Assembly: GCA_050998805.1 (NCBI GenBank)
Contig: JBPCPV010000029.1
Location: forward strand, 35,689-99,688
DNA length: 64,000 bases
Source: JAICKM01 sp050998805
GTDB lineage: Bacteria; Chloroflexota; Chloroflexia; QHBQ01; JAICKM01
Reading direction: 5' to 3'
The notes under the pieces are model-generated. The model ran no database searches. It was not told the origin of the DNA and worked only from the letters and a program-made list of their open reading frames with translations. Shown here piece after piece: positions 1 to 6,693 of this stretch. Made by a program: the position numbers and the translations under genes. The stretch's first letter is position 1, and every line of letters begins with the position of its first letter.

Positions 1-97
1 CTGTAAGACACGGCTCCGCCCGTGGACCCTGGCCGGGCCTGGTGCGTCTGTGGGAGAGCGGCTCTGCCCTCGATTGGTTCGCCCTACCTCGTTGCTC

Positions 98-142
98 GCA
101 CTCCGCACCCGTCAATCCGCACTCCGCACTCCGCACTCCGCC
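98..142. repeat. Heptamer direct-repeat array (GCACTCC type)
   Basis: Tandem copies of a 7-bp unit (GCACTCC, with variants such as CACCCGT and CAATCCG) sit between the window edge and the tRNA-Sec promoter. The same unit, in either orientation, recurs at 42627-42728, 42958-42990 and 43270-43415. Positions 1-97 show no gene I can recognise; a TAA at 4-6 could close an upstream gene, but nothing supports that. Confidence 0.7.
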
Positions 143-172
143 TTGACAGACCCCGGCCCGGTCAGTTATCCT
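143..172 (+). promoter_or_regulatory. Promoter of tRNA-Sec
   Basis: TTGACA at 143-148 and TATCCT at 167-172 are separated by 18 nt. The predicted start lies about 25 nt before the tRNA, which suits a tRNA promoter. Confidence 0.65.
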
Positions 173-202
173 AGATGCACGCCGCGCCGCGAGGCGCAGC
201 GG

Positions 203-297
203 GGGGGTGGTTGGGTCCCGGTGGGCTCCGCAGTCTTCAAAACTGTCCGGGTGTCGCTAAGAACGGCATCGGTGGGTTCGACTCCCATGCACTCCCG
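203..297 (+). tRNA. selC: Selenocysteine tRNA (anticodon UCA)
   Basis: The 95-nt sequence folds as a bacterial tRNA-Sec. The acceptor pairs 203-209 with 290-296 (7 bp, with a G-G mismatch at the expected eighth pair). A 6-bp D stem with a 4-nt loop spans 213-228. The anticodon stem is 230-234/242-246 with loop 235-241 and anticodon TCA at 237-239. A long variable arm covers 247-271, and the T arm (272-288) has loop TTCGACT. G297 is the discriminator and CCA is not encoded (GCCC follows). The long variable arm, 6-bp D stem and UCA anticodon set it apart from tRNA-Ser and from suppressors. It implies that the cell decodes UGA as selenocysteine; no selA, selB or selD is in the window. Confidence 0.88.
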
Positions 298-327
298 CCC
301 CCTAAGAACAATGCAAAGGACAAGAAA

Positions 328-1095
328 ATGAATGAGGAAGAAAAGCATTTCGACTATGAGGGGCTGGGCAAGAAACTGCTGGCATACTGCCGGAAGTATT
401 CTATACCCCCGCAGCACATCTTCGATATCCTCAATGACCAAAAAGTGATCCCCATGCTGCGCGGCAAAGGGTTGGAATACAGCCTTAGTCTAGTTCTACC
501 TACAGTCCTCGATGCGGCTGCCTGGCAAGTAAACAAACTGAACCGCAATGCCCAGCCGGGCATACCAGACGAGGATCTCGAAGTTATTCACAAGCGCACT
601 GGGATCCGGCTCGTGGTCGAGTCTAAAAGTGCAGTGCGCGGCTCAATGACGCTGGGCACTCGTTCTCGGACCCACAAAGTGCCTCACTTCAAGGTCAAAT
701 GCCATCGGAGCCGGAGCAACAAGAAGCTCGAAACAAATGACCGCTACGCGGAGACGGCTTTTGATGTGCTGGTGAGCAATCCCACAAACGCTCTCTATGC
801 TGGCGCAACAATCGGGGAAGAACTGGAGCTAATAGACGATGCTGCGCTTATCGAAGCACTCATGCAGTACTACAATGCAGCAGGTACGTCAACTCTAGTG
901 GAAGCTGCTGCTGCTGATTGGCGCTTCGTGCTCCCGCCTCGAATTGCTGTGGACGGGTTCATCCCGCGGACACCGGTTGTTCTGCTGACCGGCGACCCGA
1001 ACTGGCAACCGCTAAATCAGCTGGAAACCCAACTAACGGCAGTTGTACAGCAACAGGCTGATGCGCGACGGCGGCCGGGTCATAGCTCAAAATAA
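328..1095 (+). CDS. Putative type II restriction endonuclease (PD-(D/E)xK type)
   Basis: 255 aa, starting at the ATG at 328; the longer open frame upstream runs through the tRNA and is not credible. I infer a restriction enzyme from the candidate metal-binding signature Asp81/Asp83 followed by Glu98-x-Lys100 after a beta strand, and from the convergent neighbouring adenine methylase. I do not recognise its specificity. The base composition is clearly lower in GC than the genes from 4 kb onward, which suggests transfer. Its 3' end overlaps the 3' end of the methylase by 137 bp on the opposite strand, so the last ~45 codons serve two genes. Another site-specific nuclease is possible. Confidence 0.6.
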   Translation: MNEEEKHFDYEGLGKKLLAYCRKYSIPPQHIFDILNDQKVIPMLRGKGLEYSLSLVLPTVLDAAAWQVNKLNRNAQPGIPDEDLEVIHKRTGIRLVVESKSAVRGSMTLGTRSRTHKVPHFKVKCHRSRSNKKLETNDRYAETAFDVLVSNPTNALYAGATIGEELELIDDAALIEALMQYYNAAGTSTLVEAAAADWRFVLPPRIAVDGFIPRTPVVLLTGDPNWQPLNQLETQLTAVVQQQADARRRPGHSSK

Positions 1096-1927
1096 ACACT
1101 TCCCGCCCCATGTAACGTTTGCCTCGGTCGGTCGTCTTTTTGGTCTGATCATCCGTCCGGTTGATCGTGTAGTTCCACTCTTTGTCCAGCATGGCCGCCG
1201 CCCACTGATACAAGGCGCGGACTTCGGGGCTGTTGTCATACGTAAGCAGGAAGGAGAGGCGGTGGCTGTGCGTGTGCAAAACCTCAGCCAGACGCAGATG
1301 ATCTGCGCGTGTGAAGCTGTAAGTGTAAAACTTGTCCTGATCCGCATTAAAGTAGGGCGGGTCTACGAACAAGAACGCTCCGTCAGGAGCCTGCTCGATG
1401 GTTTGGGCGAAATCCGCACAGGTGATCTGCACATCCTGTAACTTGGCCGAGCAGCGCCGTAGATGACCCGGCCAATTCTTCGGCTGCATACTGTAAATGT
1501 CACCATACCCCCAATAGCAGTTAGGCGCGTTCATAATCCCCGAATAGCTGGTCCGGTTAAGATAGTACCACCGAAAGGCGCGTTCAAGTTCGTTCGTCGG
1601 CCTATACACATTCTTGTAGTAAGTATGATTTTCTTTACTGGCCCCGATCCCATCCAGCAAGGCAATCAATTCCTCCACATGATCCCTTATGTGGATATAG
1701 CAATTGACGAGTTCGGGATCTGCGTCGTTTAGGAGGTTTGTTGCAGCCTTGCTTTTGGCGAAAAAGATCGAACCGCCCCCGGCAAATGGCTCTGCATAGT
1801 AGCTGTGCGGAATCATTTGCTCCAAAATTAGCTTACGAGCGTAGAACTTACCGCCCGCGTAGCGAAACGGCGAATTGATAGGCACCCTATCAACGGTTGC
1901 TCCCTTAGGCTGGGTTCCGATCGGCAT
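959..1927 (-). CDS. D12-class DNA adenine-N6 methyltransferase
   Basis: 322 aa. Dam/DpnM-type motifs are visible: FRYAGGK at 21-27, the SAM-binding EPFAGGG at 46-52, and the catalytic VDPPYF at 188-193. The arrangement is that of the MethyltransfD12 family, which transfers a methyl group from SAM to N6 of adenine in a short target and protects DNA from the cognate nuclease. The last ~45 residues extend past the usual end of the fold and lie in the overlap with the nuclease gene. It starts 23 nt after the antitoxin-like gene on the same strand, so both are probably driven by the promoter at 2246-2274. A GGGAG lies about 10 nt before the ATG. Confidence 0.9.
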   Translation of the reverse strand: MPIGTQPKGATVDRVPINSPFRYAGGKFYARKLILEQMIPHSYYAEPFAGGGSIFFAKSKAATNLLNDADPELVNCYIHIRDHVEELIALLDGIGASKENHTYYKNVYRPTNELERAFRWYYLNRTSYSGIMNAPNCYWGYGDIYSMQPKNWPGHLRRCSAKLQDVQITCADFAQTIEQAPDGAFLFVDPPYFNADQDKFYTYSFTRADHLRLAEVLHTHSHRLSFLLTYDNSPEVRALYQWAAAMLDKEWNYTINRTDDQTKKTTDRGKRYMGREVFILSYDPAAVAHQPVAVQLPLVGFPADLAVASSGRRSAEQPVSAG

Positions 1928-1950
1928 CGTTGTGTACTCCCGGACGATCT

Positions 1951-2214
1951 TTAGCGTTGAGTACTTGTAGCGTTAGCAGGCTCGATTACCTCGCCCAAAC
2001 TGTAAACTGGGCTAAGTTCCTTTAGCACGGAAGCAAAATCCTGGCGCTGTGTCTCGTTATTGAGCAACTCTATGAAGTCCTCGAAACTCAGCACAACAGC
2101 CTGCGGTGTGCCGCGCCGTTTGACAATGTAGCGCGTGCGCGTACGCACCACATCATCGAGGACCTGCCCGAAGTTGTTCTGTGCATCAGTTGAGCTGACA
2201 GTCTTGGTAGCCAT
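1951..2214 (-). CDS. Phd/YefM-family antitoxin-like DNA-binding protein
   Basis: 87 aa. The N-terminal half has the Phd/YefM pattern (an N-terminal strand, then a helix with FGQVLDDV, then a strand ending RRGTPQAVVLS), a fold that binds palindromic operators and neutralises RelE, Doc or PIN toxins. No toxin gene is next to it; the next gene on the strand is the methylase. A 15-bp near-perfect palindrome sits at the likely transcription start, as expected for autoregulation. Two readings are open: an orphan antitoxin left after toxin loss, or a recruited repressor that times methylase expression in the way controller proteins do in other restriction systems. Confidence 0.8.
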   Translation of the reverse strand: MATKTVSSTDAQNNFGQVLDDVVRTRTRYIVKRRGTPQAVVLSFEDFIELLNNETQRQDFASVLKELSPVYSLGEVIEPANATSTQR

Positions 2215-2229
2215 CCATCTTATCCAATC

Positions 2230-2244
2230 TAGCTAACTTAGCTA
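2230..2244. promoter_or_regulatory. Palindromic operator at the antitoxin/methylase promoter
   Basis: TAGCTAA-C-TTAGCTA is a perfect 7-bp inverted repeat about one central base. It begins one base downstream of the -10 box and covers the expected transcription start, so a bound repressor would block the promoter. The likely ligand is the Phd-like protein encoded just downstream. Confidence 0.65.
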
Positions 2245-2245
2245 T

Positions 2246-2274
2246 ATTATAGCAGACGTTAGGCGTTCTGTCAA
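2246..2274 (-). promoter_or_regulatory. Consensus promoter of the antitoxin-methylase operon
   Basis: Read on the minus strand, TTGACA (2269-2274) and TATAAT (2246-2251) both match the sigma-70 consensus at every base and are separated by exactly 17 nt. The start codon follows at 2214. Confidence 0.85.
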
Positions 2275-2304
2275 TACCTTTCTCCCGGCAAAACAGCTCG
2301 CCCT

Positions 2305-3852
2305 CTACTTGTGTACCGGCGTGAAGAGGTCGGCCAGCCGGTGCGCTGTGAGATTTCTCCCTTCCGACACGATCAGCCAATCACCGGCGATTGCCACTCT
2401 CCTATAGCCGCCAGCCCTCGGTCCTAACAGCCGCATCGGAATGCGATCAGTCAGTTTCATTCCCCAGACTTCTCCATTGAGACCCCCAGCGTAAGCCGTC
2501 CAAACGACGGTGTTACCACGGATCGCTGCGCTGGATCCCTTCCCGCCGGGCAGAGGCGTTGTAGCCCCGGTGTCGAGGTTGATGAGCAGAGTAGGGTTGG
2601 GAGAGTCAGCCCACACCAAATAATGGCCCGAGAGTATGGAAGACCCGAAAAGAGCGCACTGGCCTGTCGTTTGCTGCGCGGCGGTTTGTACCTGGCCGGT
2701 CGAGCGCCTTAGGTAATGGAGGTCGCAATCCAGTCCAGCACCGTATTCAGTCCAGGCAAAGTATTCATCACTGACAGCAATGCCGTATCCAGCTGGCCGA
2801 GCAGAAGCGACGACGCTGGTCGTATTGGTATCAAGGTCTTTCATAACCAAGCGGGTATTTGGTCCGCTGTCCTCAAACCACGCGACGGTTCTGCCGACGA
2901 TAGTAGGGGCGAAATCCCCCAAAGCGATGGTGAAGGTAATCCCGGTGTCGAGGTCTTCCCCCAGGACGGCACCATTTCCATCTGCCCAGACGATTGTAGA
3001 GCCTGAAACCGAGTAAGAGAGATATACAACCGACCGGTTAGCAGCTATGGGTTTGGTGTGCTGGCTATTACGAACGTCTACAGCGTAGAGTTTCTCATTC
3101 GGATGCTCGCTGTATGGAGAGTCTTCTATCCAAGCCAAATAGGTGTTCGACCCGACAGGCCCGCCCTGTGCCAGCCCCTGTTCCGCCGGCGGCGGAAGCG
3201 TCACCGTGCCGTAGCGTGTGCGCTGCTGGTACGTGCCGAGCTGGGTCAGCAGCACTTCGTATGGCGTGCCGGCGTTTTCGGGGTGTAGCTCGAACGCGGC
3301 GCGCTCGAAATATTGTACGGTGTAGGGCTTGTTGTCGAGGTCGCTGACCTCGGTGAACTCATCGGAGATCGGGTAGCCCTGCTGGGCGAGTCCGCCGTGA
3401 GCCTCCCAGTAGCGCCGGAAGAAGCCGCCGACGGTGTGGCCAGTCTGTGGGAAGTAGCGCGGTGCCTCGGACGATGCGTGCTGGTCGGGAGCGCCGTCGG
3501 GACCGTAGTACTCTCGGTAGCGGTAGTCGCCAAGCAGCGACGGCAGTACCTCGAACGGGGTGCCTGCGTTCTCAGGGTGGGATTCGAGGACGGCGCGCTC
3601 GAAGTACTGGACGGTGTAAGGCTGTCCGTCAGTATCCGAGGTTTCGATGAGGGGGTCGCTGATGGGGTAGCCGAGTTGGGTGAGGCCGCCGTGGGACTGC
3701 CAGAAGGAGAGGAAGCTGCCTGAGACTGTGTGGCCGGTTTCGGGGAAGGTGCGGGAGGCAGGTTGGGCCGTAGCCGGAGGGACCGAGGCCGGTGGGAGCG
3801 CCAACAGCGCGAGCAGCAGCAACGTTCTCGTACGGCCAAAGCAAAGAGCCAT
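2305..3852 (-). CDS. Secreted protein: two FPxTGH repeats plus TolB-like propeller
   Basis: 515 aa from the ATG at 3852, which follows an AGGAGG; a longer frame would overlap the PIG-L gene. The N-terminus is a signal peptide (charged, Leu-rich, ending near PATAQ). Residues ~32-190 hold two ~75-aa repeats that begin FPETGH/FPQTGH, continue with an HGG-x-x-Q-GYPIS segment and end with YTVQYFERA and HPENAGTP. The rest has repeated Trp/Asp-containing strands suggesting a beta propeller. The repeat resembles the C-terminal domains of 33278-34429 and 46269-48173. The function is unknown; a surface or extracellular binding role is inferred. It sits 52 nt downstream of the PIG-L gene on the same strand. 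Confidence 0.75.
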   Translation of the reverse strand: MALCFGRTRTLLLLALLALPPASVPPATAQPASRTFPETGHTVSGSFLSFWQSHGGLTQLGYPISDPLIETSDTDGQPYTVQYFERAVLESHPENAGTPFEVLPSLLGDYRYREYYGPDGAPDQHASSEAPRYFPQTGHTVGGFFRRYWEAHGGLAQQGYPISDEFTEVSDLDNKPYTVQYFERAAFELHPENAGTPYEVLLTQLGTYQQRTRYGTVTLPPPAEQGLAQGGPVGSNTYLAWIEDSPYSEHPNEKLYAVDVRNSQHTKPIAANRSVVYLSYSVSGSTIVWADGNGAVLGEDLDTGITFTIALGDFAPTIVGRTVAWFEDSGPNTRLVMKDLDTNTTSVVASARPAGYGIAVSDEYFAWTEYGAGLDCDLHYLRRSTGQVQTAAQQTTGQCALFGSSILSGHYLVWADSPNPTLLINLDTGATTPLPGGKGSSAAIRGNTVVWTAYAGGLNGEVWGMKLTDRIPMRLLGPRAGGYRRVAIAGDWLIVSEGRNLTAHRLADLFTPVHK

Positions 3853-3904
3853 ATCCAACCGAGGGCCTCCTTGCCTAATAATACCCCCATAGCCGCACGC
3901 GGGT

Positions 3905-4819
3905 TCACAGCCCCGCGAACAGATCGCGCTCCCGCTTGCGTCCAGACGGCGGCAGGGCACGGGTGAACTGCTCGCGGCCCATCAGCAGGCGGCGCATCGG
4001 GCGCGGCAGCCGCATCAACCCCGCCATGCCCCCCAACTGGCTCGCGTGACAGAGGCGAGCGCGGTCCATCTGCTCGGTCCACGCGCCGCAGGCGACGACC
4101 GCCGTCACCGGCGTCGCCTCCTCCACCACGCGCACGAGGTCCACATCTGCGTTCTCTCCGAACCGTCGCGGGTCGCGCCTCAGCAGGCGCATCATGGCGA
4201 CTGAGAGCCGAAGGAAGCCTGTGCCGAGCGTCGAGTAGTAGAGCTTGGCTGGTCGCCAGGGGGATAGTCCGGCGGCGATCTGTTCGGGATAGAGCACGGG
4301 GTCTGCGGCGGCGTCGAAGGCCGGGCCGACAGCCTGGTGGATATAGATGTGGTCCGGGTGGCCGTAGCCGCCGTATGGAGGGAAGGTGAGCACGACCTGC
4401 GGCCGCAGCGCGCGTATCAGCGCGACCACCTGCCCCGTGACCTGCCGGAGAGGTGCCTGCACCAGCGCGGCAGGGTTGGCGTTGTCGGGAGAACCCGGCA
4501 TGCCCGAGTCGCGGTAGCCGAGGTAATGCACCGCCCGCAGCCCTAGCGCCCGCGCCGCGCAGTCCAGCTCCGCCGTCCGCAGCGCGCCTATGTCGGCATG
4601 GCCTTCGAGGAAGCCGGGTGCCACGGTGCCGCACTCGCCGCGTGTGGCGCAAGCGTAATGCACGTCCACGCCCTCCGCCGCATAGCGGGCGATGGTCCCC
4701 GCGTTGCCGAAGCTCTCGTCGTCAGGGTGCGCGTACACGACGAGCAGCCTCAGCTCCGCTGCCGGTTCGCCGAACCAATGCGATTCGATGCCGTACTCTG
4801 AGAAGTCGGGTCTGTTCAT
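3905..4819 (-). CDS. PIG-L/LmbE-family zinc deacetylase
   Basis: 304 aa. AHPDDE (residues 31-36) and GHPDH in the middle are the zinc-binding and catalytic motifs of the PIG-L superfamily, which removes N-acetyl groups from GlcNAc-linked substrates, including MshB and BshB in thiol synthesis and Mca in detoxification. The substrate cannot be read from the sequence. The C-terminal ~70 residues, rich in Arg and Met, go beyond the core fold. A TATAAT lies only 6 nt before the ATG with no ribosome binding site between, so the message is probably leaderless. Confidence 0.9.
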   Translation of the reverse strand: MNRPDFSEYGIESHWFGEPAAELRLLVVYAHPDDESFGNAGTIARYAAEGVDVHYACATRGECGTVAPGFLEGHADIGALRTAELDCAARALGLRAVHYLGYRDSGMPGSPDNANPAALVQAPLRQVTGQVVALIRALRPQVVLTFPPYGGYGHPDHIYIHQAVGPAFDAAADPVLYPEQIAAGLSPWRPAKLYYSTLGTGFLRLSVAMMRLLRRDPRRFGENADVDLVRVVEEATPVTAVVACGAWTEQMDRARLCHASQLGGMAGLMRLPRPMRRLLMGREQFTRALPPSGRKRERDLFAGL

Positions 4820-4825
4820 GGGCGT

Positions 4826-4831
4826 ATTATA
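4826..4831 (-). promoter_or_regulatory. -10 box directly before the PIG-L gene
   Basis: TATAAT on the minus strand, 6 nt from the start codon at 4819. No clear -35 hexamer is visible 16-18 nt upstream. The spacing equals that before the chelatase I, manA and 15477-18428 genes. Confidence 0.55.
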
Positions 4832-4947
4832 GCACGGGCGCGAGCTTTCAGCTTTCGTGTTTTTCGTGGATCGGCTTAATACGGCTGTGGACCGATGTGG
4901 AGAGGCGCTCGGATCGGGTAGTATATAGATAAGGAGGGTGAGATTAA

Positions 4948-6693
4948 GTGCAGATCAGCGTAAAACAGCAAGGCTCATTGCTCGTCACGTACCTGCGCCC
5001 GCAGAAGCGCAAGGTCGGGCTGCTGGCTGCGCTGCTTTTCGGCAACATCGGCCTACAGCTCGTCAACCCGCAGATATTGCGCGGCTTCCTCGACGCCGCC
5101 CTCGCCGGCAGGCCGCTCGATGCGCTGGTCTGGGCGGGCGTGGCCTTCGTGGTCATCGCGCTGCTCGCGCAGTTGGCCGCGGTGGCCGAGACCTACGTCG
5201 CTGAGGATGTCGGCTGGACGGCCACGAACCGGCTGCGGGCCGACCTGACCGCCCACCTCCTGCGGCTCGATATGGGCTTCCACAACGCCCGCACCCCCGG
5301 CGAACTCCTCGAACGGGTGGACGGCGACGTGACCGCGCTATCGAACTTCCTCTCCCGCTTTGTGCTCATGCTGGCCGGCAACCTGCTGCTGCTGATCGGC
5401 GTGCTCGTCTTACTCTTCCGCGAAGATTGGCGCGCTGGCCTCGGCATGTCGGCCTTCGCGTGCGTCGCCGTTTTCGTCTTGAGCCGCAGTAGGCGGATCG
5501 GGGTCGAAGCCGCCGCCGGTGAGCGCCAGGCGAGCGCGGTGCTCTACGGCTTCATCGAGGAGCGGCTCTCCGGCCTCAACGACATCCGCGCCAACGGTGC
5601 CGTGAACTATGTGATGCGCCGCCTCTATGAGCCGATGCGCGAGGTCTACAACAAGGGCCGCCGCGCCTTCATGTTGGAATCGGTCATGGTGGTGATCAGC
5701 GTCGGCCTCTGGACCTTCGGCTACATGTTCGCACTGGCGATCGGCGCGTACCTCTACAAGGCCGGTGCCATCAGCCTCGGCACCGTCTACCTGCTCATCG
5801 CCTACACCGAGACACTGCGCCGCCCGCTCGACCAGATCACCGACCAGCTAAAGGAGTTCCAGAAGGCGACGGCAGGCACGGCGCGCATCCAGGAGTTATA
5901 CGCCACGACCAGCGCGATCAACGATGGGCCGGGGGCCGACCTGCCGTGCGGCCCGTTGTCGGTCGCGTTCGAGGATGTGGGCTTCGGCTACAAGGCCGGT
6001 GAGCCGGTGCTGCACGATGTCGGCTTCGCGCTCGGCGAGGGCCGTGTGCTTGGCGTTGTCGGGCGCACCGGCTCCGGCAAGACGACCCTCAGCCGCCTGC
6101 TGCTCCGCCTCTACGAGCCGACCTCCGGGCGGATCACCCTCGGCGGCGTGGACATACGCAGACTGAAGCTCGACTACCTGCGCGAGCATATCGGCGTGGT
6201 GACCCAAGATGTGCAGCTCTTCCGCGCCAGCGTCCGCGACAACCTCACGCTCTTCGACGACAGGATCGACGACGGGCGGATAATCGCCGTCCTCTACGAC
6301 CTCGGCCTCGGACGCTGGTATGAGCGCCTGCCCGACGGACTCGACAGCGAACTCGAGGCCGGGGGAGGAGGGCTGTCTGCCGGACAGGCCCAGCTGCTCG
6401 CCTTCGCCCGTGTCTTCTTGCGCGACCCCGGCCTGGTCATCCTCGACGAGGCTTCCTCGCGGCTCGACCCTGCGACCGAGCGACTGATCGAGCACGCTGT
6501 GGACCGGCTGCTCGACGGACGCACCGCGATCATCATCGCCCATCGCCTCGGCACGCTGGACCGCGCCGACGAGATACTCGTGCTCGACGGGGGGCGAATC
6601 CAGGAGTACGGCAGCCGCGCCGACTTCGTGCGCGACCCCGGCTCGCGCTTCTACCAACTGCTGCGGACCGCGCTCGAGGAGGTGGCGTCATGA
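4948..6693 (+). CDS. ABC exporter half-transporter A (membrane + ATPase domains)
   Basis: 581 aa from a GTG preceded by AAGGAGGG. Residues ~15-310 form the six-helix exporter membrane domain and ~335-581 the nucleotide-binding domain. Walker A is GRTGSGKTT (~370-378), the signature is LSAGQ (~475) in place of LSGGQ, Walker B is LVILDE with the catalytic Glu present, and the H-loop is IIIAHRL. The stop codon overlaps the next gene by 4 nt (ATGA), so the two proteins are probably a heterodimer. The altered signature here and the Asp at the catalytic position in the partner would fall in the same composite ATP site, giving one degenerate and one active site. The substrate is unknown. Confidence 0.92.
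   Translation: MQISVKQQGSLLVTYLRPQKRKVGLLAALLFGNIGLQLVNPQILRGFLDAALAGRPLDALVWAGVAFVVIALLAQLAAVAETYVAEDVGWTATNRLRADLTAHLLRLDMGFHNARTPGELLERVDGDVTALSNFLSRFVLMLAGNLLLLIGVLVLLFREDWRAGLGMSAFACVAVFVLSRSRRIGVEAAAGERQASAVLYGFIEERLSGLNDIRANGAVNYVMRRLYEPMREVYNKGRRAFMLESVMVVISVGLWTFGYMFALAIGAYLYKAGAISLGTVYLLIAYTETLRRPLDQITDQLKEFQKATAGTARIQELYATTSAINDGPGADLPCGPLSVAFEDVGFGYKAGEPVLHDVGFALGEGRVLGVVGRTGSGKTTLSRLLLRLYEPTSGRITLGGVDIRRLKLDYLREHIGVVTQDVQLFRASVRDNLTLFDDRIDDGRIIAVLYDLGLGRWYERLPDGLDSELEAGGGGLSAGQAQLLAFARVFLRDPGLVILDEASSRLDPATERLIEHAVDRLLDGRTAIIIAHRLGTLDRADEILVLDGGRIQEYGSRADFVRDPGSRFYQLLRTALEEVAS

Noticed and set aside
98..142. CRISPR-like short repeats (also 43270-43415)
   Set aside because: The unit is 7 bp without unique spacers of constant length, and no cas gene is near.
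3246..4652. 468-aa minus-strand ORF
   Set aside because: It overlaps the PIG-L gene and the secreted protein in another frame, is Arg/Pro-rich and shows no family motif; the two overlapped genes are well supported.
4851..4874. CTTTCGTGT/TTTCGTGG motif shared with 25035-25055
   Set aside because: Short, low-complexity similarity in two intergenic regions; not enough to call a repeat family.
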